A stretch of 64,000 nucleotides of DNA, from contig OY754978.1 in assembly GCA_963576475.1 (NCBI GenBank), forward strand, positions 9,856,299 through 9,920,298. The letters run 5' to 3'. Every line of letters begins with the position of its first letter. Positions within the stretch are counted from its first letter, which is position 1. Position numbers and translations under genes: made by a program. The notes beneath the pieces were generated by a model. That model was not told the DNA's origin, did not search any database, and saw nothing but the letters and a program-made list of their open reading frames with translations. Shown one piece after another: positions 57,101 to 64,000 of the stretch. Source of the DNA: Molanna angustata (Eukaryota; Arthropoda; Insecta; Trichoptera; Molannidae).

Positions 57101-57812
57101 TGTTGTTAAGTTAATTAATATAATTGATAATATAAGGTATGTTGTTAAGTTAATTAATATAATTGATATAAAAAGGTATGTTGTTAAGTTAATTAATATA
57201 GTTGATATAATAAGGTATTTTGTTAAGTTAATTAATATAATTGATATAATAAGGTATGTTGTTAAGTTAATTAATATAATTGATAATATAAGGTATGTTG
57301 TTAAGTTAATTAATATAATTGATATAAAAAGGTATGTTGTTATGTAATCAATCTAGTTGATATAATAAGGTATTTAAACGAATGGATGTATACTTTTTTT
57401 GTAATAAATTTATTATATACGTAACTGCTTCATTTTAAAAATTAAAGTAGTTACATTTATTGTTTTATAAAAAAACAAAAAATATATAAATAATCAGGGT
57501 GTAGGTTAATATAAGAGAGAGGGAGTAATTTAGATCAGTGTTCATTAGTTCATAAATAAAAATAATAATAATGGATAACGAGACTTGAAGATGTTTTAAA
57601 TATGTAAATAGAAATAATAATACAAGTTATTCAGTTACAAAAATAATGGTTTAAAAACTATAATCCCATTTAAATAATCTGTAATAAAGAATTGAAAAAT
57701 GGAATTCTAGTTATTTAATCAATATATCATGCTCAATGTATAGATTTGTATGACGATGTGTGTATGTTAGTTATATAACAAAGATGATAATACTTACCAG
57801 GAATTTGGCCAT
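45130..57812 (-). CDS. Gene 4: Gly/His-rich secreted protein, 6 exons, 100 aa
   Basis: The exons are 57812-57798 (MAKFL), 56107-56047, 48908-48870, 47505-47449, 45739-45704 and 45224-45130 (TAG stop). All splice sites are GT/AG. Intron 1 is phase 0 and every later intron is phase 1. The total is 303 nt. Exon 2 encodes six Phe from a TTC run and then MLAAVVIATSPYPD, completing the signal peptide. Exon 3 gives PYTYGHGHDGFKN, exon 4 ERGPDFGHAGHGG, exon 5 DHGPQGGHGHGF, and exon 6 ten HGG/HGS/HGD-type repeats ending GHGHH. It is a tandem duplicate of gene 5. Exons 1, 2, 3 and 6 correspond to the four exons of gene 5, while exons 4 and 5 are extra symmetric modules. The gene spans 12.7 kb because introns 2-4 are loaded with transposons. 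The function is unknown: antimicrobial, metal-binding or structural roles are possible. Confidence 0.82.
46153..46202 (+). mobile_element. Solo HINE 3' terminus
   Basis: Only the last 50 bp of the element: ATCGACAATTGGATCTCATG and TGTTACATGCAACTAG. Confidence 0.65.
46592..46978. mobile_element. Foldback MITE, ~390 bp, in gene 4 intron
   Basis: The ends AAATGTGATCAAACGCG and CGCATTTGATCACATTT are followed inward by CCTAACCTCAAATAGCAAAT and ACTCGCTCACGCGAGTCGCT with their inverses. Arms are about 170 bp and imperfect. Confidence 0.75.
48057..48497 (+). mobile_element. Repeat family E, copy 3
   Basis: Colinear with 10840-11597 but without the LINE: GAAAACTTGATAATTATTCA, ATATCCTTCAAAATCTAATG, AATCTCAGCATGATACTAGT, GGGTTATTAAGGAGTAAA. 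In intron 3 of gene 4. Confidence 0.75.
48640..48735. mobile_element. Foldback family B remnant
   Basis: GTCTCTACTGAGATATTATT and CAGGTTTGCGTATATATAC are fragments of the family. Confidence 0.45.
49090..49215. mobile_element. Foldback family B, short copy
   Basis: CCCTCTCGGGAGTCAATTAT, then ACATCTCAATAAGAACGAAA and, inverted, ACTTCGTCTCTATTGAGATG. Its left flank is shared with 59680-59735 in the gene 5 unit, so part of it predates the duplication. Confidence 0.65.
49306..50612 (+). mobile_element. HINE/DINE-like element interrupted by a hairpin
   Basis: 5' TCCAACTGTCGATTTG; GTGTCTGTGTGTG tract at 49775-49847; TTTTGATCCGCTCAATTTAC; 3' TATCGACAGTTGGATCTCAT and TGTTACATGCAACTAG. About 250 bp near the 5' end are an inserted palindrome (49395-49615). 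Confidence 0.82.
49395..49615. mobile_element. Near-perfect palindrome with ~107-bp arms
   Basis: Arms 49395-49502 and 49510-49615 pair with only a 2-nt indel and a 7-nt loop. The arm includes ATTAATTAGCTATAAACCAC, GAGTCACTTCGCGACATGTT and CGACCGGCGTGTCGAGACT. ATATCGACAATG occurs on both sides of the insertion (near 49343 and 49612). Confidence 0.85.
51127..51150. repeat. (CA)n microsatellite
   Basis: A short CACACA tract in intron 2 of gene 4. Confidence 0.7.
51805..51905 (+). mobile_element. Possible tRNA-derived SINE head
   Basis: GTTGGTGGCTAAGCGGCTAG and GATTCGGATCTCGGC resemble A- and B-box segments of a tRNA-like SINE. No matching copy was seen in the window. Confidence 0.35.
51996..52129 (+). 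repeat. Left copy of direct repeat flanking a nested element
   Basis: AACTAGAACAGAAATAAACT through TAATAAATGATGAAAATGT recurs at 54192-54331 with about five differences and a 6-bp insertion. Confidence 0.85.
52641..53093 (-). mobile_element. Foldback family B module, minus orientation
   Basis: Read on the minus strand it follows the 41.2-kb copy: GTACAAGTAGGTAA, CTGGCGCAATTCAGGGGTGA, GGTGAACGTTGCGCAAGCGC, CCAACTTCGTCTCTATT. About 345 bp are essentially identical to both arms of the next element. Confidence 0.85.
53087..54030. mobile_element. 944-bp palindrome, ~440-bp near-identical arms
   Basis: Arms 53087-53527 and 53589-54030 are inverted copies around a loop of about 62 bp (ACAAAAATGACCTTATAAGT...). 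Terminal sequences are GAATATTTTTATTATTGCAT and its inverse. Identical 64-75-aa frames occur in all three modules here only because the DNA is identical; they are not genes. Confidence 0.88.
54192..54331 (+). repeat. Right copy of direct repeat
   Basis: Partner of 51996-52129; it starts 41 bp after the HINE terminus. Confidence 0.85.
54569..54596. repeat. (GA)n(GT)n microsatellite
   Basis: AGAGAGAGAGAGAGAG followed by TGTGTGT. Confidence 0.8.
56280..56962. mobile_element. Foldback element in intron 1 of gene 4
   Basis: GGGGACTGCTGCCAACGTAC at the left and GTACGTTGGCAGCAGTCGC at the right begin long imperfect arms (GTGACGTTGCATTTATGC with ACGCATTAATGCAACGTTAC). The corresponding site in gene 5 is empty, so insertion postdates the duplication. 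Flanking TTAAG-type sequence repeats. Confidence 0.8.
57005..57365 (+). repeat. 39-bp minisatellite with four-unit higher-order period
   Basis: The unit is AAGGTATGTTGTTAAGTTAA followed by TTAATATAATTGATATAAT. Nine or so copies occur. Variants recur every four units (about 156 bp), so a four-unit block was itself duplicated. The gene 5 intron has about one unit at 61315-61360. The 121-aa frame across it is a repeat artefact. Confidence 0.88.
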
Positions 57813-57874
57813 GATGAAGATGTCTTTACCGCTTATGACAGTTAATGACTATAAAAAATAATGATGCCATGCAG

Positions 57875-57882
57875 TTTATATA
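57875..57882 (-). promoter_or_regulatory. TATA box and proximal promoter of gene 4
   Basis: TATATAAA on the minus strand, 63 bp before the ATG, followed by a likely initiator TCATTAAC at 57848-57841. The promoter from here to about 57955 is nearly identical to that of gene 5, including the run TGACCTTTGACC-like upstream motif (rc of ggtcaaaggtca, a direct-repeat nuclear-receptor-type half-site pattern). Confidence 0.65.
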
Positions 57883-58662
57883 GCTGCTGCAGGAATTGAT
57901 TATTTAACGCAATTTTCTCTGACCTTTGACCGCTGTTTCATTTTAAATTATTTAAATATGTATATTTATCTATGCTTATAAAATACACAGGAATGCCGAA
58001 AACTTTAATTTTATTTGTTTTTTATCTATGCTTGAGGCCGATGCCTAATTAATACATAACAGCTTAGATCGCAAAAAAATTGTACTTGCAGATGTGTACC
58101 CACATTATTTATTGCCCATAGGTAATATCTCTCAGTGTACCAACATACAAGGCTTGTTAATACAATAAGTATGCAAATGCCTTAAAAAACGAGCGGGTCA
58201 GCGCCAAGCTCACCTCTGCGGAGTATACTTATTTCTTCTGAAAATGTTGGCAATCCCTGAATCCATGTTCATAAATATATTCTTAATAAACACATTCTGT
58301 AAATAAAATCACTATCATATTTTTTTACTGATTATAGCAATGAGAATAGGAATGAGGGAACGGAAGGATGTGGAAGAAATATTTGTATAGATTGAGATAA
58401 TGAATCATCAGGATTTCGTCATTGTGATTGGACTGAAGAGCTTAAAACTTTTGTAGTGTTCATGGGAATAGCTAGTGTGGTACGTCATTGTGCTTGAAAA
58501 AAATAGCTTAAAACTTTTGAAGTGTTTGAAGTGGTACGTTCAGCAGATCGACGAGGTAGACCGTGATATGAAAGAAATGCGATATTATTCTTTAAACAAT
58601 ATAGTAATAAGGGGGAGGGGGGGGTAATTTGTAATTAAACATTCAAATATTTTTTAATGAAT

Positions 58663-58668
58663 TTTATT
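58663..58668 (-). terminator. Poly(A) signal of gene 5
   Basis: AATAAA on the minus strand, 34 bp past the TAG stop, in a UTR aligned with that of gene 4. Confidence 0.6.
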
Positions 58669-58701
58669 ATAAATTGTAAAGTGTAAAATTTGCTTTAGGC
58701 C

Positions 58702-61700
58702 CTAATGATGTCCGTGACCTCCATGACCTCCATGACCTCCATGTCCTCCATGTCCCCCGTGTCCGTGGTCTAGAAAAAAAAAATATTTTCATCACGAAGA
58801 AAATATATTTTACTCCTCACTAACCCAAGGGGATATAGTGGGGAGTTATGATTTAGCAATTATTAAGGCAATTTTTTTATTGCAGATTATGAACTAGTAT
58901 CATGCTGAGATTGTATTCTGAAAGTTTCGTCAGAAACTGTCTGTGTGCTATTCGCTGTGTACTGTGTGCTTTGGCGTGTTTGTTTTACTTTATTGATAAA
59001 TAGACTTCGATTCTTTTCAAATTTTGCAAGTATGTATATCTATAATACTCGCTTAGACTCCATTAGATTTTGAAGGATATCTGAATAGTGCTTCTCAATT
59101 TTTTTAACTGCCAAATATTTCAAAGTGACCCCAAGCTCAGGAAACTTAAAATTGAAATTTTTATTTGCACAAAATGGTATTGAAGAGTTATCAAGTTTTC
59201 ACAATAAAATTTTTAAATAAAAAATAATTAAACAAACTCATTTTAATGAAAATGCTGAATATTTTTAAACACTTATTTAAAACGCGGCCCGTAAACGTAT
59301 TTACACACTAAAGTTTGGCCCACAACATGTCAAAGGTTGCCCATACCTGGTTTAAATGATGTAATTTTCATGACGACTTGCTGTTTTGCCAGCAGTTTTA
59401 TGTTTTGTCCAGAAAGATGAAATTTAAAAGATAGAAATAAAAATAAATTGTATACAGAGACGACACAAGAACATGATTAATAAAATTGTATTTAAATATG
59501 ATTTAATAAATATACTCACCGTAACCACCGTGACCGTGACCATGTGAATATACTAAAAAAAAATAAGAAAAAAAAATTAAATCATCATCCAAAAATTTAA
59601 ATCCCTATTAACCCACAGTTTCAATATTTATATTTTCATTATTAATTATGATATGCTCGAAAATTTTTGTACTTGTATACATATTACGAAAACATTTGAT
59701 TTTTATTCAGTGTCAGGAGTCAATTATATTTTAAGACATTTTTAAAAAAAAAAACAAAACAAAAATTAAAAAAAATTATGATAAAGATTAAGCAGAAGAA
59801 AATTGAAAAAGATAATTAGAAATTGAATATATGAACAGCTCATAGCAATGGCAGGAAAACAGTAGTATGAGGAGAGGAATAAGAAATAAGGTATTATCAG
59901 ATAGATATTTTAGCTTTAGACTTTTTTAGCCGACACAATATCAGTATTTCGACTATTCCATAGCTTTGCTGATTATACTTCAAATGAAGAGCTAAAAAAA
60001 TAAGTACTATGAATTGGAATAAAGTACGGTCAGTAGATCTGAGTGGAGTGGTTGCCCTTTAAATATATTTTTTTTAAATAGTACAATTAATTTTGTCATA
60101 AAATTAGTTTATTTAACTCTTGTCTGTTTACACAATAAATTAAAATAAATCATATTTGGTAAAATAACATACGGTCGGGGTAATGCTCTTTCGGTCGGTA
60201 TGGGCTGTTGGCGCTCACAACAGCAGCCAGCAAGAAGAAAAAGAAGAAGAACTGAAAGAAGAAAAAAATAGGTAATCTTATAATATTTTTTATTCTAAAT
60301 AATACATCAAACACCACAAAATAAAATAATGCATAGCTAATAAAAAGAGTACACAAGAGAAAACTTCAAATTAAGAGATGTCAGTTTATTAATTAAGTTT
60401 TTTTTTTTTTTTATTATTAATACCCAAAATAAAAAGTTACAAAATAAGTACATTAGTAAAATTACACTTAAAATTATTTCAAATATATGGGCTGGTTTGT
60501 ACCACCTCACTAGGCCAGGCCTGTTCTGAGGTGGTATACTATTTACATAATAATTAGTTACATAATATATGTTGTTATATTGTGCAGTCTATATTTCACT
60601 ATGTTAGTCCCATGTGAGATTTGTTGTATACATAATATGTTGTTAAGGATTGACAATTTGCTGACAATAGTTAATCCCTTTATTATATAGCCACGTATGA
60701 ATTGTTAGTTTTAGTCTTGTTTTCTTCATTATTTGTATGTCCTTTATGTCTTTAGCAACTAAATTTAGTATTTTTGGGGCCAAGTATTGATAATGTCTAT
60801 GTCCGTATGCAGTATTCGTCTTCGGAGTGATTAGTTGAAGTCTGTGTCTTGTATCGTGAGAATGTTAAGCAGTGATATGGTTTTCTTTATCGTTGTGAAA
60901 GTGTATTAGTATTTGTTTTACATAAAGTTGTGTTACAGTTAGTACGTTAAAGTCTTTAAATAGTTGAATGGTTGGGAAAATAAAAGGTTTTTTTGTAATT
61001 ACTCTAATGAGAGCTTTTTGAGCTTTGAAGAGAGGATCCATATTTGTTTTAGCTGCACCTCCCCATCCAATCACTCCATGAGAGATAATGGATTGAGCTA
61101 AAGCATAATTTATAGTTTTTAAAGTTTTTTGGTCCATTATATTACGAATGTTTTTGAAAGTTTTCTAATATTTTTCGCAGTTTCGTTTATGTGTTCAGTC
61201 CATCTAAAGAAATTGTCAATGTAAATACCTAAGTATTTAATTTCCGCTGTCCTATTGAGAGTTTTGCAGGAGCAACTTTGACATTATTTTACATTTGATT
61301 TTTTTTGTTTTTAAATTAAGTGATATAATAAGGTATGTTGTTGAGTTAATTGATATAATATGGTATTTAAGCGAATGAAAATTTACATTTCTTTTGTAAT
61401 TTACATTGCTTCATTAAAAAAAAAATAACCAGAAACATTTATTGTTTTATAAAAATTCAAAAAATATATAAATAATAGGTAATATAAGAGGGAGGGAGTA
61501 ATTTAGATCAATGTTCATTAGTTCATAAATAAAAATAATAATAATGAATAACGAGACATGAAGATGTTTTAAATATGTAAATAGAAATAATAATACAAGT
61601 TATTCAGTTAGAAACATAATGGTTTTACAAAACCAAAATCCCGTTTAAATAATCCGTAATAAAGAATTGAAAAACGGAATTCTAGTTATTTCATCAAAAT

Positions 61701-61737
61701 ATCATGCTCGATGTATACTTACCAGGAATTTGGCCAT
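58702..61737 (-). CDS. Gene 5: Gly/His-rich secreted protein, 4 exons, 64 aa
   Basis: The exons are 61737-61723 (MAKFL), 60251-60173, 59552-59520 and 58769-58702 (TAG stop). Splice sites are GTAAGT/TTTCAG, GTATGT/TTTTAG and GTGAGT/TTCTAG. Phases are 0, 1 and 1. The total is 195 nt. The signal peptide is MAKFL followed by FFFFFFLLAAVVSANS. A short linker PYRPKEHYPD follows; gene 4 has only PYPD here, so six codons were gained or lost. Exon 3 encodes LYSHGHGHGGY, and exon 4 encodes DHGHGG followed by HGG repeats and GHGHH. It is the compact member of the gene 4/5 tandem pair and probably closer to the pre-duplication structure. Intron 1 carries a LINE insertion and intron 3 a copy of repeat family E; gene 4 lacks both. 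Confidence 0.84.
58800..59260 (-). mobile_element. Repeat family E, copy 4, in intron 3 of gene 5
   Basis: On the plus strand it begins TACTCCTCACTAACCCAAGG and ends ATGAAAATGCTGAAT, the inverse of copies 1 and 3. It is absent from the equivalent intron position of gene 4. Confidence 0.75.
60395..61286 (-). mobile_element. Jockey/CR1-like LINE 3' end in intron 1 of gene 5
   Basis: The minus-strand frame reads INYALAQSIISHGVIGWGG, AAKTNMDPLFKAQKALIRVI and FKDFNVLTVTQLYVKQILIH, then in shifted frame HYQYLAPKILNLVAKDIKDI. This is a Jockey/CR1-type ORF2 C-terminus. The T run at 60397-60412 is the poly(A) tail. The 3' UTR holds the hairpin CCACCTCA/TGAGGTGG (60511-60535). Comparison with gene 4 fixes both boundaries. 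Confidence 0.85.
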
Positions 61738-61799
61738 GATGAAGATGTCTTTACCGCTTATGACAGTTAATGACTATAAAAAATAATGATGCCATGCAG

Positions 61800-61807
61800 T
61801 TTATATA
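61800..61807 (-). promoter_or_regulatory. TATA box of gene 5
   Basis: TATATAAA on the minus strand, 63 bp before the ATG. Sequence, spacing and the flanking 150 bp match the gene 4 promoter almost base for base, so both copies are probably driven by the same signals. Confidence 0.65.
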
Positions 61808-62254
61808 GCTGCTGCAGGAATTGATTATTTAACGCAATTTTCTCTGACCTTTGACCGCTGTTTCATTTTAAATTATTTAAATATTATCATCTATGCTTAT
61901 CAAATACATAGTCAAACTATATCTATGGTTTATTGTCAACAAGTAAAATTCTTGCTCCTATATTTTATTAATTAATTACAAGATTAAGTTTTATTTGACA
62001 TTTTATTTATACTGTTTTTTGTTTCCTGTTGATTATTTGAAATAAACAGTGACTTTTATTAAATTACTGTATGAAATCCATAATCTTTGTAAGAAAATTT
62101 TCATAGTTGGTGGGTGAATTCGTATTGTTGTGATTTCTTCAACATTTACTGCATAGCTGTAACTTATTTCACACAATCTCAAAACCAAAAGAAATTTAAA
62201 ATCAAGAAAGGATGATTTATTATTAAATCTTTATATCGAAACGTGACACACGCG

Positions 62255-62782
62255 ATGGATTGCAAACAATGTAAAACTACTCTAAGTCCAAAAAAGAAAA
62301 GTTTGAAATGTAGCAGATGTTATGGTGTTTTTCACTATGGATGTGCCGGAACAACTCTTGAGATGTCGAAAATTTATATAGATCAGTGGAAGTGTTAATC
62401 TTGTCTAAGAAAGGATCCTAGATTGACAACTGAAATTCGCCAGCCTCCATCATCTGATACTCCACTGCCTCCAATTTCACCAAATAGTTAATCGTGCCCA
62501 GCTGAAGTTACTCAAACTCATTTTCAGAATCTCCATAGAAAATTGACCACTATACAGTATGATATCTCCAATAGCCCCACCATGGAGTTACAGGTTCCAT
62601 CCTGTGACGCTACATCAATACACGCAGAACCTACTCCCTCTGAAATTATGTTTGCAAATACGATAATTCAAAATCAACTGACCGAGATGCGAGCAGAATT
62701 CGCAGATTTCAAGGAGTCCACTAAATACTATTGCGACAAGATAACCCCCGCTACCGCTACCACCGTCATGCATAATATATAA
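62255..62782 (+). pseudogene. LINE ORF1 relic with PHD-like zinc finger
   Basis: One frame from ATG 62255 to TAA 62782 (about 175 codons) is broken by two TAA stops (near 62396 and 62489). It encodes MDCKQCKTTLSPKKKSLKC and SRCYGVFHYGCAG, then WKC-stop-SC, a C2-C2-H-C-C2 PHD-type finger as found at the start of ORF1 in several Jockey/CR1-type LINEs. After it comes a coiled-coil-like NQLTEMRAEFADFKESTKYY. The first stop falls inside the last Cys pair, so the copy is dead. Confidence 0.7.
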
Positions 62783-62824
62783 TGTTTCGTTCTTTATTTA
62801 CTTTGACAATTTTTCATTATTTTT

Positions 62825-63165
62825 AAAAAAAAAATTTTTACGGCGCTGTCCAATTTACTAATGATATTAATAACAATTAAGCACTACAAATAATAACACT
62901 CAATTATAATTATTACCATTATACACTTCCTCAAAAGAATTTGAAGATAAATGCGTAAATTGTAAATTATTTAAAAGAGCAAAATAAAATGCAACAAACG
63001 CATCATCAAGCTTTCAATTGGGAATATTTCACCCATCCAGATACTCAACACATCAAAGGATTAGGCTCTAAGGAGTTCTCTATACTACCTAACAACCCTA
63101 CTGATTCCCGAATATTAATGTTTAAAAAATCTTTAACGATTCTACATGTATTCATTATTACCGAT
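62825..63165. mobile_element. LINE-derived repeat, twin of 42225-42560
   Basis: Nearly identical to the other copy. The plus frame ends LPNNPTDSRILMFKKSL. The left end is TTTTTACGGCGCTGTCCAAT. Confidence 0.55.
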
Positions 63166-63887
63166 TTTTGCATTTTTATTATTAAGTTTTTCGATAAATT
63201 TATACTTTCTAAATTACGGATTAACGGATTATATAATCGATATAATAAATATAATCGATATAATATATATAACGGATTATATAATCGATAATATTAGCTT
63301 GTAACTTCTATAATGTCAACCTCTCAGCCAGTATCACACATTCTGATATATTCACCGCTAGTAATAACGCATACAAAAATTCTCTCTATAAGTGCATAGC
63401 ATGAACTCGTATGATGAATTTTTTTTTTTTTGTTAGTTATTTTTGTTTTTTCTAATATTATCTTTTGTATACTTTTATTTACATTTTGAGTTGTTGTTTG
63501 TAACAAAAATATAACAATTTAACTGTCACAATCCTTTTCCCATCCTTTTCCTTTCCCGTCACAGGCAAACATACATCTTAGTTATATTTAAATTTATGAT
63601 GTTTGAAATGTTTTATATTTAATATCTGTGGACATATGTAATTGGTCTGTTTGTTTTTATTTTATAGTGTATTATTCCATTTTAGTATTTTAAGACTGTA
63701 TTTGTCCCTAAATAAATAAATAAATAGATAATTTTCTATTTCTTTTTTATTGCCTTTTTGTTGTCAACTTTTATTTTTTTGTTTTGCTTATAATTATTGT
63801 TTTTTTTATTATTAATATTCTGGTTATATTGTGTAACTGCTTTATATTTTTTGTGTATAATTGTAAAAGGCTTCTAAATAATGGCTC

Positions 63888-64000
63888 AAAAGCTGAAGTT
63901 GGTCGGGATAAATGGGGATCTATTTAGATGGTTCATCTCATATATTGGAAACAGGTCTCAATCAGTCAAGATCGGTGATTTTCTTTCTGAATATACTCTT
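63888..64000 (+). mobile_element. Jockey-type reverse transcriptase fragment, runs off window
   Basis: The frame reads LKLVGINGDLFRWFISYIGN and RSQSVKIGDFLSEYTL, matching the block between the RT finger and the catalytic YADD in Jockey-clade LINEs (L..GI...L..W..SYL..R.Q.V). It is open to the end of the window. It may belong with the ORF1 relic at 62255. Confidence 0.7.

Larger units (their letters stand above)
58328..61885 (-). repeat. Tandem duplicate unit containing gene 5
   Basis: Sequence here aligns with pieces of the gene 4 locus in the same order. 58328-58620 matches 44270-44480. 58625-58785 matches 45061-45235. 59405-59556 matches 48770-48912. 59760-60393 matches 55660-56275. 61286 onward matches 56963 onward. 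61500-61885 matches 57530-57955. The unit is 3.6 kb here and about 13.7 kb around gene 4, the difference being later insertions and two exons. Confidence 0.85.

Noticed and set aside
56982..57347. 121-aa frame with 13-aa repeats
   Set aside because: It is the 39-bp intronic minisatellite read through. The unit is a multiple of three, so the frame stays open. No promoter, and it is antisense to gene 4.

Overview
This is a eukaryotic nuclear window, very A+T-rich, almost certainly from an insect. I lean towards Lepidoptera because of the mixture of RTE-, Jockey/CR1- and R1-type LINE tails, tRNA-derived SINEs and helentron-type (HINE) elements, but this is a judgement and not a proof. There is no prokaryotic feature, no CRISPR array, and no plus-strand host gene that I can support. 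Most long open frames are translations of (TA)n or (TTTA)n microsatellites or lie inside transposon relics.

The host content is a minus-strand cluster of five small intron-containing genes for secreted proteins. Their exons were assembled by eye from splice sites and phase. Gene 1 (1410-4573) encodes an acidic, Ser/Asp/Glu/Gln-rich 226-aa protein. Gene 2 (29413-32240) encodes an 86-aa His-rich protein built on His-Asp-Thr-His-Gly-Thr repeats. Gene 3 (38444-41839, 68 aa), gene 4 (45130-57812, 100 aa) and gene 5 (58702-61737, 64 aa) encode Gly/His-rich proteins made of HGG repeats. All five share one plan: a minute first coding exon of 4-9 codons, a phase-0 intron, an exon completing a Phe-rich or hydrophobic signal peptide, and then phase-1 introns. 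Genes 4 and 5 are a tandem duplication, with alignable flanks, introns and promoters. Gene 4 carries two additional phase-1/phase-1 HGG exons and its introns are swollen by transposons. The composition resembles Gly/His-rich insect peptides such as holotricin-3 and tenecin-3. Function is not established from sequence: antimicrobial, metal-binding and structural or cuticular roles are all open.

The rest is a dense, nested transposon landscape. It holds about 18 five-prime-truncated LINE fragments. The most informative repeat is a HINE/DINE-like family, with 5' TCCAACTGTCGAT, the same 13-mer inverted near the 3' end, an internal GT/CT microsatellite and a CTAG terminus. Two of its copies are interrupted by foldback elements. 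There are many foldback/MITE families, a hAT relic interrupted by a HINE, a Tc1/mariner-like 3' half, tRNA-derived SINEs, minisatellites (46 bp, 39 bp with a four-unit higher-order period, about 68 bp), and long pure (TA)n and (TTTA)n tracts.

Region by region: 0-5 kb repeats and gene 1; 5-29 kb repeat-rich intergenic DNA; 29.4-32.3 kb gene 2; 32.5-38.4 kb mostly unique A+T-rich DNA with relics; 38.4-41.8 kb gene 3 with an R1-like LINE in its intron; 42-45 kb foldbacks and a SINE; 45-57.8 kb gene 4 and its TE-filled introns; 58.3-61.9 kb the compact duplicate, gene 5; 62-64 kb LINE relics, including a broken ORF1 and a reverse-transcriptase fragment running off the window.
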